Shown piece after piece: positions 1 through 9,147 of a stretch of DNA of 54,087 nt. The stretch's first letter is position 1; every line of letters starts with the position of its first letter. Source of the DNA: Verrucomicrobiales bacterium (GTDB lineage Bacteria; Verrucomicrobiota; Verrucomicrobiia; Limisphaerales; UBA9464); contig SYMJ01000098.1 in assembly GCA_005805505.1 (NCBI GenBank), positions 1 to 54,087 on the forward strand, written 5' to 3'. The translations under genes and the position numbers were made by a program. Below the pieces are notes generated by a model, which did no database searches, was not told the origin of the DNA, and saw only the letters and a program-made list of their open reading frames with translations.

Positions 1-1
1 C

Positions 2-253
2 CTGATAGAGCGAGGAGAGCCCGGACAGGGTGGGCCTCGGTATCAATGGAGTCGGCGAGCCGGCGGGAAGACGGTGACCGTGGCGCTGAGCGCCGAACAG
101 TTTGAGTGGATGAAGGTGGCGGTGGCCAATCAACGGCGAGTCTGGGACCTGCTGCAAGAAATGCAGCGGGCCACCATGGAATACATGCTGGAAAACCTAC
201 CCCACCCGCCTCGCAGAAAGCGGCTCACCAAGAAACGCCTAGGCCTTAACTAA
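2..253 (+). CDS. C-terminal part of a DUF6788-like protein (5' end outside window), often found in transposon-associated ORFs
   Basis: Own translation from nt 2: LIERGEPGQGGPRYQWSRRAGGKTVTVALSAEQFEWMKVAVANQRRVWDLLQEMQRATMEYMLENLPHPPRRKRLTKKRLGLN*. The 'G.YYQWSR..GKTVTV.LS.EQ' pattern resembles DUF6788. Family assigned from memory. Confidence 0.55.
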   Translation: MIERGEPGQGGPRYQWSRRAGGKTVTVALSAEQFEWMKVAVANQRRVWDLLQEMQRATMEYMLENLPHPPRRKRLTKKRLGLN

Positions 254-262
254 CTGCCATTC

Positions 263-300
263 GGGTCGGTCCCACCTATTTACACAAAAGGTGCCAGTCT
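263..300 (+). repeat. 38-bp repeat, copy 1 (gggtcggtcccacctatttacacaaaaggtgccagtct)
   Basis: Matches 12171-12208 in the same orientation with 2 mismatches (positions 292 and 297); the first 29 bp are identical. Confidence 0.9.
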
Positions 301-325
301 AAACTGCCTCTAACAGGCGAGTGCT

Positions 326-349
326 GTAGGCCCGGTGCCCTCACCGGGC
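326..349 (+). repeat. REP-like element: GTAG followed by a perfect 8-bp hairpin (gcccggtg-ccct-caccgggc)
   Basis: Direct reading: gtag then gcccggtg (330-337), loop ccct, caccgggc (342-349). A GTRG tetranucleotide 5' of a hairpin is a hallmark of REPs mobilised by RAYT (REP-associated tyrosine transposases). Confidence 0.5.
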
Positions 350-462
350 GTTTGTGGGTGCCTTAAAACCAAGGAGAGTAGCCCATGGAGAGGCTTTCCA
401 GACGACGGTCCGGGCGGTTCTGTGGCAGGGCGAGCGTGGGAGTGGGTGCTTTGTTGATCGGG

Positions 463-2130
463 TCAGAGTCGGGGCGAGGGCGGCAAAATGGGCGCTCCAG
501 CAGGGAACACTCCGCGGGTCTGCACCGTCCGTCGCCAAATGCGCCCGTCGGCCAACAAGTACAACTGGTTGCGGGTGGGTCCGCCAAAGGTCAGACCTTC
601 AACTTTCGAAATCCGCTGGGGAGGAGCGATGATTCCATTGACCCGTCCGGCTTGGTCGAAGACTTGGATTCCCATCGGGGTGGCTGCGTAGAGGCGGCCC
701 GCGGTGTCGACGCACAGGCCACCCACGCCAGCGCCGTCGGCGTCGTCGGGCAGGTGGAGGTGAAAATAGGGTTGCTCAAGGCTGGGAATTCCGTCGCGGC
801 CCACCTGGAAACTCGAGATGAGTTGACGGCGGCGGTCGGCGACGTAGAGCAGGGTTTGGTCAGGGGACAGGCAGAGGGCCGTCGGCATCTCGAGCCCGGT
901 GAGTGTGTGGTGTTGAAGGCGACCGGAGGGAGGTTGGTGAGACACTTTGCGCTTTGCGGAGTCGAGGCGGTAGGCGTGTCCATCCTGTCGAGTCACGGAG
1001 GCGGCGGTGAGGGTCGAGAACCGGGGCTTAAGCCTCCGCGTTTCGGCTCCACTCAAGACAACGCCGTGGGAGTCTTCCAGTCGCTGGAGTCCTTGTGATG
1101 TTTCAGCAATGACAGTCCCGCTCTCGTCGGCCCAAATCTGCCGGATGAGACCGGTAGCGACCGGAGACCACGCTTCGCCTGCGCTCAGGACTTCCCGGAC
1201 CAGCGGTTGTCTCGAGCCGTGGCCGGCTTTCACCGGCGCGGGATAATCCTTCCAAAGCCAGCGGAGTGCGTCCGGGAAGACGCTTCCGGCCTGTTTGCTG
1301 TCGTGACCTCCGGTGCCCCAGGCCTTCTCAAGTTCGTAGCCGGAGAACTCGAGCGCGCTGTGCATGTCGAGGTTGGCGATCCACCAGTTGCCACCATAAA
1401 TGTTCTGATCATTAGAGCCGTCCTGCAGGAAGACGCGCAGAGGTTTGGGCTCGGTTTTGCGAATGAGAATGGGATAGGCGTTGCCACCTCGCAGTCCGAC
1501 GTAGGTACCGATGGTGCTGAAGACCCGCCGGAACAGGTCGGGGCGTTCCCAAGCGGCGGTGAAGGCGGCAATGGCTCCACTGGAGGCGCCGGCAATGGCA
1601 CGGCCATTGGGGTCGTCGGTGAAGTGGATCGACTTGCGGACTTCTGGCAGGAATTCCTCTGCAAGGAAGCGCGCGTAGCGATCGCCGAGGCCGTCGTATT
1701 CGTAGCTACGATTGTAGCGGGGCAGGGCGTTGGTTCCCTGCGCGGAGGGCAAGACTCCGGGGTTAATGAATACACCGATGGTCACCGGCATCTCGCCGCG
1801 GGCGATGAGGTTGTCGAAGACGATAGGGGCTCGAAAGGAGCCATTGGTGGACACGTAGCCACCGCCGTCTTGGAAGACCATCAAGCAGGGCGGTTTCGTG
1901 GGCGAATACTGCCGAGGCACATAGATCCAGTAGTCCCGATGCGTGCCGGGGAGGAGACTAGTGGTGGTTGTTGTGAAGGTGTGTTTGGTCACCGTGCCGT
2001 GGGGCACCGAGGGGTTGAATTGCGAGTCTGGACCCAGCGGGTATTCTTCGGCCTGAGTCCACACAGCGGCAGAAATCATCGCAGGGACACAGAAGGCCAG
2101 CCAGCGGCCTAACCAAGATCGGGAGATCAT
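463..2130 (-). CDS. Secreted esterase (enterochelin esterase/PF00756-like) fused to a C-terminal SMP-30/gluconolactonase-like beta-propeller
   Basis: Signal-peptide-like N-terminus; DYWIYVPRQY...LMVFQDGGGY; nucleophile elbow GASSG; WGTGGHDSKQAG; C-terminal propeller motifs (LCLSPDQTLLYVADRRR, GVGGLCVDTAGRLYAATPMGIQVFD). Confidence 0.8.
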   Translation of the reverse strand: MISRSWLGRWLAFCVPAMISAAVWTQAEEYPLGPDSQFNPSVPHGTVTKHTFTTTTTSLLPGTHRDYWIYVPRQYSPTKPPCLMVFQDGGGYVSTNGSFRAPIVFDNLIARGEMPVTIGVFINPGVLPSAQGTNALPRYNRSYEYDGLGDRYARFLAEEFLPEVRKSIHFTDDPNGRAIAGASSGAIAAFTAAWERPDLFRRVFSTIGTYVGLRGGNAYPILIRKTEPKPLRVFLQDGSNDQNIYGGNWWIANLDMHSALEFSGYELEKAWGTGGHDSKQAGSVFPDALRWLWKDYPAPVKAGHGSRQPLVREVLSAGEAWSPVATGLIRQIWADESGTVIAETSQGLQRLEDSHGVVLSGAETRRLKPRFSTLTAASVTRQDGHAYRLDSAKRKVSHQPPSGRLQHHTLTGLEMPTALCLSPDQTLLYVADRRRQLISSFQVGRDGIPSLEQPYFHLHLPDDADGAGVGGLCVDTAGRLYAATPMGIQVFDQAGRVNGIIAPPQRISKVEGLTFGGPTRNQLYLLADGRIWRRTVQTRGVFPAGAPILPPSPRL

Positions 2131-2271
2131 GGGGTAGACTCTGTCGGAGATTTTCCATCAAGGCGAGGCGTGAGGTGTCGTGTTTAGCACGAGTCCCCTG
2201 CGGAAATCGAGATCACCGTATGCGCCTTCGTTCCGAATCGTGGGGAGGTGTTGACTGCCGACGTTCCGCGT

Positions 2272-3708
2272 TTAACGGAATGCGTACAAATGGGATGCGG
2301 TCCGCACGAGCAACTGGTTGCCGACGGGGACTGGTGAGGCGTGGATAAATTCACCGAGGTCGTTGGAGGCGACAACCTGGAACTCGGCGCTGTCAAGGAG
2401 GACTGTGATGACGCCGCGCTGGGAGGCGAAATAAAGATGCCCCCCAGCCAAGATGGGACTGGCGTAGTAGTCGCCGCCGCCCCCGAGCCGTTCTTCCTGG
2501 AAATGGGGGAGCCCGGTGCGGGCATCGAGGCAGGTGACAAAGCCGCCGTTTTTGATGAGGTGGATGCGATGCTCATGGATGAGCGGGGATGCGACATAGG
2601 GCAGGCCACGCTTGAAACGCCAGCGGACACCGGTCTCTCGGAGGGTTCCGTCGGGGTCGGGTTCGACAGCAAAAGCCTGATTCTCGACCCGGGCGAAAAT
2701 GGCCGCCATCGATTCCCACTCGCTTCGGTCCACGAACCCGTCGCGATTCCCATCGAGATGTTTTCGGCGTTCCTGAGCCGCACCGGCCGGCAACTCGGCC
2801 AGCGACAATCGCCCGTCCGCGTCTCGGTCGGCGGTCTTGAGCACGTCATCAAACGCGGGGAGTTCGATGCGGTCGGCACCTCGATCACCCCCGGTGGTCC
2901 AACTGGCAACGACCAGTCGGTCGCCTTCGAAAACGGGTGAAGTGCAGGTGATGCGAGCAAGCCCTGGAATGCGCCAGCGTTCCGCACCGGTGGCGGGGTC
3001 GAGTCCTGTCAGAAAAATGGTTCCCGGGACCACCAAATCCTTACGTCCGTGATGGGGCCACAGCACCGGAGTACCGAAGCCTCGTCGCATATCCGGTCGT
3101 TCCAAGCGCCACGCCAGAGAGCCGTCTTCCGTCTTCAGGGCGATCAAGTACGAGTGACTGTCTTGGTCGACGAGTTGGATGAGCAGTCCGCCAGCGAGAA
3201 CAGGAGATGAACTGGCTCCGTACTCCGTTTCGGTAATGGGCAGTGGATGACGCCATAGTTCGCGTCCATCTAGGGTGAAAGCCACCATGCCTATGGATCC
3301 AAAGTGGACGAACACGCGGTGTCCGTCGGAGACCGGAGTGGCAGAGGCGGGGCTGCCCACGGTGCGGTGGACCTCTTCGGTGCGTGGGACATCCATGTCC
3401 CGTCGCCAGCGGGTTTGACCGGTCGCCAAGTCCAGGCAAAGGAGTGAGAGGCGACGATTGCTCGCAGCGGTGAGGAAGACGGATTGTCCGATGACGATGG
3501 GGGATGAATTGCCCGCAGGACAGTCGATACGCCAAGCGACATGGGCGGTGGGAGAGAACTGGATCGGCGGACGGGCCTCAGCAGAGGCAATCCCGAGACC
3601 GCCAGGTCCACGGAAACAAGGCCAGTCGGCGGCGTGCAAATGCAATCCAACCGAAAGGGTCAGCAGGCAGCTCCGGATAAGCCCGATTGGCAAAGACAGG
3701 AAGGACAT
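2272..3708 (-). CDS. PQQ-binding-like beta-propeller protein with inserted EF-hand pair
   Basis: ADWPCFRGPGGLGI N-terminal motif after signal peptide (preferred ATG at 3708; the ORF extends to 3885); repeated propeller blades; EF-hand loops DRDADGRLSLAE and DGNRDGFVDRSE. Confidence 0.8.
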   Translation of the reverse strand: MSFLSLPIGLIRSCLLTLSVGLHLHAADWPCFRGPGGLGIASAEARPPIQFSPTAHVAWRIDCPAGNSSPIVIGQSVFLTAASNRRLSLLCLDLATGQTRWRRDMDVPRTEEVHRTVGSPASATPVSDGHRVFVHFGSIGMVAFTLDGRELWRHPLPITETEYGASSSPVLAGGLLIQLVDQDSHSYLIALKTEDGSLAWRLERPDMRRGFGTPVLWPHHGRKDLVVPGTIFLTGLDPATGAERWRIPGLARITCTSPVFEGDRLVVASWTTGGDRGADRIELPAFDDVLKTADRDADGRLSLAELPAGAAQERRKHLDGNRDGFVDRSEWESMAAIFARVENQAFAVEPDPDGTLRETGVRWRFKRGLPYVASPLIHEHRIHLIKNGGFVTCLDARTGLPHFQEERLGGGGDYYASPILAGGHLYFASQRGVITVLLDSAEFQVVASNDLGEFIHASPVPVGNQLLVRTASHLYAFR

Positions 3709-4072
3709 AGTGCAGAGGGAAAAAGAGGGGATTTCAGTCCGAAGACTGGACTCTTCAGATGCTGAAATCCAACCAAGACCGCAAAGACTCCGCCCCTCGC
3801 CCGCTTGTGAGGGATTGCTGTCGACACCCCGCATTCCCCAGAAGCCTGTCCCCAGCGAAAAGGCTCGGTTCTTGATGGAGCTCAACCCGCCCTGAGCGCT
3901 GGATTTTTGACTGAGGTTGGCTTGCCGGGATTGGTCTAAAAACGGCCAGGTACGCTGCGTGCGACACGCGGGGAGGGATCGCCCTTATCGCTGGTTCCGA
4001 TCTTCTGCTGCTGGCTGTGAATTTCAGGAAGAACAAGGAGTGCGAATCTTCAGCGGAGCTGGATTCATGGGA

Positions 4073-5608
4073 TCAACGGATCGTTCCCGGAACTTGCGGC
4101 CTTCGCCAAGAAACGAGGGTGAGCCAGAGAATGACGGCCGCCGTTGCGGCAGTGCAGGCGGGAGCCAACCCGGCGTCGGGCGGAATGGAACCCCCCGATG
4201 CGGTGAAGCGGAGAGTGCCCGCCAAGGTTGCTTCGGGGCCCGGAAACGGCGCGGTATCGGTTTCGTGGCCCTCCCGATCGATGATTTGGGAAACTCCAGA
4301 GCTGGCCACGCGGAAGATCGGCACGCGGTATTCAGCGGCCCGTATCACCGCCATGCGGGCATTGAGTTGGTGTTCATAGGCGCCCCACTGCTCGACATCC
4401 ATGGTGGGGATTAGGAGGGCGACGGCACCCTGTCGGATGAGACCATCCATCACCTGCCGGTAGCTGGCGTCGTAGCAAATGGCGATGCCGAGTTTGCCCC
4501 ACGGCGAATCCCAGACCCTTTGTGATGGGGCCGGTTCACCATCGGCAAAGAACTGAATGGGCCGCGACTTGGCCTGCTGGAAAACCACCTCGCCGTTGGT
4601 GCTGATGACAAAGAACGTGTTGTAAAAACGTTCCTTGGGCGCATTGGACCCAAACCACGGCAACCCGCTGGCGGAAAGGGGCGTGGCCATTGCGGTTCCA
4701 TTTGTGCCTTCAATGGCCGGTATCCTGTCCGCTGGCGTCACGGCTTCGGGAGCCGGGGTCTCGATGGGTTGCTTGCCTCCCACCACCAGCCATTTGCGGT
4801 TTTTCCGGCACCAGTTCTTGAGCGCCTTAGTCGGCGGGCCTTCCAGAGAGTACTCACTGAGCAGGAGCAACTCGGCTTCCGGGTGAGATCGAGTGAGCGA
4901 GTCGAGGCCTTTGAGGAGGTCCGGAAGCGCTGGGAACTCCAGTTGGATCCCGGCGACTTGGAGTGTTTGGGTGGCTTTATCCTCCCTCGACGTCGGTAAC
5001 AGAGTGACTAGGGCAAACACGGCGCAGGCACTTGAAATGCCGAGCCAAGCCCTTCGACGTGAGGCGCGATTCGTTGCCGAGAGCAGCATCGCCCCTTGAC
5101 CGGCGGCGTAGGCAAACCCGAAGCCCAGTCCATAAATTCCTAGTCGTTGCAAGATTTGTGGAGCCAATCCCGGTGGCCAGCATTCGCCAGCCGTGAACCA
5201 AGCGAAGCGGAGCCACCACACCTCGCTGCGCAAGTATTCGATACCGCACCAAAGCACGGGCAAGAGCAGGCTGGCCACTGGGCTACCCCACCGAACCTCG
5301 ACCCGGTTCAAAACCAGGAGAAATGCGGCGTGGAACAAGGACAGGATGAGCCAAAGCGGGATGGCGGCGGCTTTGAAGATATCCCAGAGGAAGCGCATTT
5401 GCGGGACATACACGCCGAGCCCGATCATCAGCCCGACGTAGAACGCGTGTCGGGATGTGGGCAATCTCCTCAGTTCGAACAGGCAGCCGAGATATCCCAG
5501 CACCAGCCACCAGAAATCTTGGAAAACAAAGGCAGCCTGAAAGGCCCCCAGAGCCCCCAGGGCCAGCAGGGTTGCCGGGATCGCTGTCAGAGTCGGCGGG
5601 CGGATCAT
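4073..5608 (-). CDS. lnt: Apolipoprotein N-acyltransferase-like protein (TM domain plus nitrilase-fold domain)
   Basis: Multi-TM N-terminus; nitrilase-type triad contexts LLLLSEYS (E), QAKSRPIQFFADGE (K), GIAICYDASYRQ (C). Confidence 0.75.
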   Translation of the reverse strand: MIRPPTLTAIPATLLALGALGAFQAAFVFQDFWWLVLGYLGCLFELRRLPTSRHAFYVGLMIGLGVYVPQMRFLWDIFKAAAIPLWLILSLFHAAFLLVLNRVEVRWGSPVASLLLPVLWCGIEYLRSEVWWLRFAWFTAGECWPPGLAPQILQRLGIYGLGFGFAYAAGQGAMLLSATNRASRRRAWLGISSACAVFALVTLLPTSREDKATQTLQVAGIQLEFPALPDLLKGLDSLTRSHPEAELLLLSEYSLEGPPTKALKNWCRKNRKWLVVGGKQPIETPAPEAVTPADRIPAIEGTNGTAMATPLSASGLPWFGSNAPKERFYNTFFVISTNGEVVFQQAKSRPIQFFADGEPAPSQRVWDSPWGKLGIAICYDASYRQVMDGLIRQGAVALLIPTMDVEQWGAYEHQLNARMAVIRAAEYRVPIFRVASSGVSQIIDREGHETDTAPFPGPEATLAGTLRFTASGGSIPPDAGLAPACTAATAAVILWLTLVSWRRPQVPGTIR

Positions 5609-6010
5609 CGTGTCGGGGTGATTGCTGAGGGGGCTGGCGTCAACCTAGGTCGCACCGGCGAGCACAAGCAAGGCAACGTGTCGTCGCAGCAGACAAGTCG
5701 CTCTCTCAGTTCGGTTGCCAACCGGGCAAAAAACCCTCGCCGGAACCCTCCCGCTGAATCGGTCGTGCTCGCTGCATCTTCTTCTGCAAGAGCGTCGTTG
5801 TTCGCTCGTTACGAGCCTCAGTATGGCCTGCGCTTTGCTCTCGTCTGGCGAAAGAATCCGTCACGCCATCCCTTTCCTGCCAACCCTAGCGTTCCCGGGT
5901 TTCCGGTCCTGTGAGCCAAAGGAAACAGGGGGAGCCCAGAGAGGACCTCTTCGAACGGCGTTTTTCAGGGTTGGCATTCGGTGATGGGAGTCCAGAATAA
6001 GGGGTATTCC

Positions 6011-9000
6011 ATGAACGCTCGCACTTTCAGGCCCGTGGCCCGCTGGGTCCTTCTTGCTGCGTTGGCCTGCGGTTGGCAGGTCGTCGGGGCGGCACCGGTT
6101 GCAACCGTGGCGCGACCCGTTCAGTTCAATCGCGACATTCGGCCGATCCTCTCCGAGCACTGTTTTTCCTGCCACGGTCCGGATGTTCAGAAGATGAAGG
6201 GGGGCCTGCGTTTGGATCGTCGCGAGGAGGCGCTCAAGCCGGCCAAGTCAGGCAAGAAAGCCATCCTGCCGCGGGATGCCGCCGGGAGTGAATTAGTGCA
6301 CCGTCTCCTCAGCGACGACGTCGAAGAATTGATGCCGCCGCCCGAGGCCCACAAGCCGCTCAAGCCGGAACAAAAGGCATTGCTGCAGCGGTGGATCGCC
6401 GAGGGGGCAGAGTACCAGGGACATTGGGCCTATCAACCCATCGTTCGCCCTGCGGTTTTGGCGGGCTCGGAGGGGGAGGGTGGCATCGATCGGTTGGTTC
6501 GGGCCCGTTTGGAGACATTGAGCCTGAAGCCCGCGCCCGAGGCCGATCGCCGCACGCTGGCCCGACGCTTGAGCCTGGATCTCACCGGCTTACCGGCGAC
6601 CCCAGAGTGGGTGGACGCCTTCGAGGCCGACTCCGACCCCGGTGCCTATGAGCGGTTGGTGGATCGCTTGATGTCCACGCCCCAATACGGGGAACGCATG
6701 GCCAATGGCTGGCTCGACCTCGTGCGCTTCGCCGATACCGTCGGCTACCATTCCGACAACCCGCGGAACATCTGGCCCTACCGCGATTACGTCATCCGCT
6801 CGTTCAACAACAATAAGCCCTTCGACCAGTTTACTCGGGAACAACTGGCCGGCGATTTGTTGCCGAACGCCTTGACGGAGGCCCGGGTGGCTTCGGGCTT
6901 CAACCGACTCTTGCTCACCACCGAGGAGGGCGGGGCGCAGGAGAAGGATTACGAGTCGCGCTACCTCACCGATCGGGTTCGCGCCGTCGGCACGGTTTGG
7001 ATGGGGCAAACCATCGGGTGCGCCCAGTGCCATGATCACAAGTTTGATCCTATTACGGCCCGCGATTTCTACTCGATGGGCGCCTTCTTCGCCGACGTGA
7101 AGGAGGCCATCATCGGCCGGCGCGAAGACGGTATGCTCGTGCCCACCGAACCCCAGGCCCGCGAACTGGCTCGATGGACGACCGAGGCTCAGCGCCTCAA
7201 GGAGCGCTTCGAAGGACCTCATCCGGAGTTGGAGGGTGCCTTTGGACGCTGGCGGCAGGAACGACTAGAAGCCCTGCGTTCGGACTCGCTGTGGACCGCG
7301 GCCGCTCCCGCCTCTGCCGATTCAACTGGGGGTGCGACCGTGACGATCCGTGACGACCGTTCGGTGCTCATCGGGGGTAAGAGCCTCGACACCGACAGCA
7401 CGGTGGTTCGATTTGCCTCACTGCCGGAGCGCGTGGTCGGTGTGCGCGTGGAAGTGTTGCCCGACAAATCCCTGCCTTCTCAAGGACCGGGCCGCGCCGG
7501 TAATGGCAATTTCGTGCTGACGGAGGTCGTGGCCCGCGTGGTTCGTGAGGGTGCTCCGGCGCGTGAAGTTGCCTTTGATTCGGTGTGGGCCAGTCACGAG
7601 CAAACGGTGTCGGCCGACAAGAATCCCTACGGCAAATGGTCGGCAGCTTCGGTCATCGACCAAGATGCCCGCGGTACCTTCGCCGGTTGGGCCATCTTGC
7701 CCGAGGCGGGCAAGCCCGCGCAGTTGCGCTTGCGCCTGAAGGAGCCCCTCAGCCTGGCCTCCGGAGAGCGCTTAGAGATCGAGTTGCAACAAAAGCACGG
7801 GCATGGAAACCACACGCTGGGGTGTTTTCGTATCGGGATGGCCACCGATGCAGCGGCGGTCGTGCCGCCCACGGTTCCGATGCCGAACGCGGATTTGGTG
7901 GAGCGTTTGAAGGTGGATCCGGCCGCTCGGACGCCCGAGCAGTCGGCCAAGTTGTGGTCCGAGTTTAAGGCGGCCGCTCCGCAGTTGGCAGACCTCCGCA
8001 CGCAGCGGGCCGCCGCCGACAAGGTCCGTGCCGACTTCGAGGCAACCCTTCCACGCACACTCATCACCGAGCGCTCTGACAAGCCCCGGACCGTCCGGGT
8101 GCTGCCCCGTGGCAATTGGCTGATCGAGACGGGCGAGATCATGGAGCCGGCCATTCCGTCCCAGTTCCGGCCGACCGCCCCGGCGGCCTCCGATCGGCGA
8201 TTGAATCGCTTGGACTTGGCCAACTGGTTGGTGTCGCCCGAGAACCCGCTGACCGCGCGGGTGGTGGTTAATCGCTACTGGCGCCAATTCTTCGGCACCG
8301 GCCTCTCCAAGGTGATCGACGACTTTGGTGCCCAGGGCGAACCGCCGCGGTATCCGGAATTGCTCGATTGGCTGGCCGCGGAATTCCGAGAGAGCGGTTG
8401 GGATGTGAAGAACCTCGTTCGCCTGATGGTCACCAGCCGGACCTATCGGCAGTCCTCCAGCGCTTCGCGTGAGTTCCTGGCTCGTGATCCCGACAATCGG
8501 GATCTGGCCCGTCAGGGACGCTGGCGCATCGAGGCAGAACAAGTCCGGGACTCGGCGCTGCAGGTCTCCGGCCTGTTGGTGCCCCGGATCGGTGGCCCGA
8601 GCGTTCGGCCCTACCAGCCCGATGGGTACTGGGAGAATCTCAATTTCCCTCAGCGTGGTTATGATGCCAGCTCGGGTGGCGATCAGTATCGGCGCGGCCT
8701 CTATACCTGGTGGCAGCGTTCCTACGTGCACCCGAGCATGTTGGCCTTCGACGCGGCCACTCGCGAGGAGTGCGCTGCTGAACGCAACCGCTCCAACATT
8801 CCCCAGCAAGCTCTAGTGCTCTTAAATGACCCGAGTTATGTCGAGGCGGCCCGAAGCTTCGCTGCGCGGATTCTCCGGGAAAGCTCTGGCGACGACGCGG
8901 CACGACTCACCTGGGCCTGGCGTCAGGCGCTCTCCCGCGCTCCACAAGACTCGGAGGTAGCCGCGCTGCGCCGCCTGCTCGAATCTCAGCGGACAGCCTT

Positions 9001-9145
9001 CGCCAAGGACCCGCAGGCCGCTTCGAAATTCACCCAGACCGGCAAGGCTCCGACGCCGGCCGGCTTGGATCCCGTCCAATGGGCAGCCTGGACCGATGTG
9101 GCCCGCGCCCTCCTCAACCTTCACGAGACCATCACCCGTTCTTGA
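6011..9145 (+). CDS. PSD1 / DUF1549 / DUF1553 domain-containing cytochrome c-type protein
   Basis: FNRDIRPILSEHCFSCHGPDVQKMKGGLRLD; DLTGLPATPEWVDAF; GCAQCHDHKFDPI; NPLTARVVVNRYWRQFFGTGL; NVPQQAL-like NIPQQALVLLNDPSYVEAAR. ORF also opens at 5981; ATG 6011 precedes a signal peptide. Confidence 0.9.
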   Translation: MNARTFRPVARWVLLAALACGWQVVGAAPVATVARPVQFNRDIRPILSEHCFSCHGPDVQKMKGGLRLDRREEALKPAKSGKKAILPRDAAGSELVHRLLSDDVEELMPPPEAHKPLKPEQKALLQRWIAEGAEYQGHWAYQPIVRPAVLAGSEGEGGIDRLVRARLETLSLKPAPEADRRTLARRLSLDLTGLPATPEWVDAFEADSDPGAYERLVDRLMSTPQYGERMANGWLDLVRFADTVGYHSDNPRNIWPYRDYVIRSFNNNKPFDQFTREQLAGDLLPNALTEARVASGFNRLLLTTEEGGAQEKDYESRYLTDRVRAVGTVWMGQTIGCAQCHDHKFDPITARDFYSMGAFFADVKEAIIGRREDGMLVPTEPQARELARWTTEAQRLKERFEGPHPELEGAFGRWRQERLEALRSDSLWTAAAPASADSTGGATVTIRDDRSVLIGGKSLDTDSTVVRFASLPERVVGVRVEVLPDKSLPSQGPGRAGNGNFVLTEVVARVVREGAPAREVAFDSVWASHEQTVSADKNPYGKWSAASVIDQDARGTFAGWAILPEAGKPAQLRLRLKEPLSLASGERLEIELQQKHGHGNHTLGCFRIGMATDAAAVVPPTVPMPNADLVERLKVDPAARTPEQSAKLWSEFKAAAPQLADLRTQRAAADKVRADFEATLPRTLITERSDKPRTVRVLPRGNWLIETGEIMEPAIPSQFRPTAPAASDRRLNRLDLANWLVSPENPLTARVVVNRYWRQFFGTGLSKVIDDFGAQGEPPRYPELLDWLAAEFRESGWDVKNLVRLMVTSRTYRQSSSASREFLARDPDNRDLARQGRWRIEAEQVRDSALQVSGLLVPRIGGPSVRPYQPDGYWENLNFPQRGYDASSGGDQYRRGLYTWWQRSYVHPSMLAFDAATREECAAERNRSNIPQQALVLLNDPSYVEAARSFAARILRESSGDDAARLTWAWRQALSRAPQDSEVAALRRLLESQRTAFAKDPQAASKFTQTGKAPTPAGLDPVQWAAWTDVARALLNLHETITRS

Positions 9146-9147
9146 CC

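Noticed and set aside
1207-2112. 301-aa plus-strand ORF opposite the esterase gene
   Set aside because: Gly/Val/Glu-rich shadow ORF; minus strand has signal peptide and GASSG catalytic motif.
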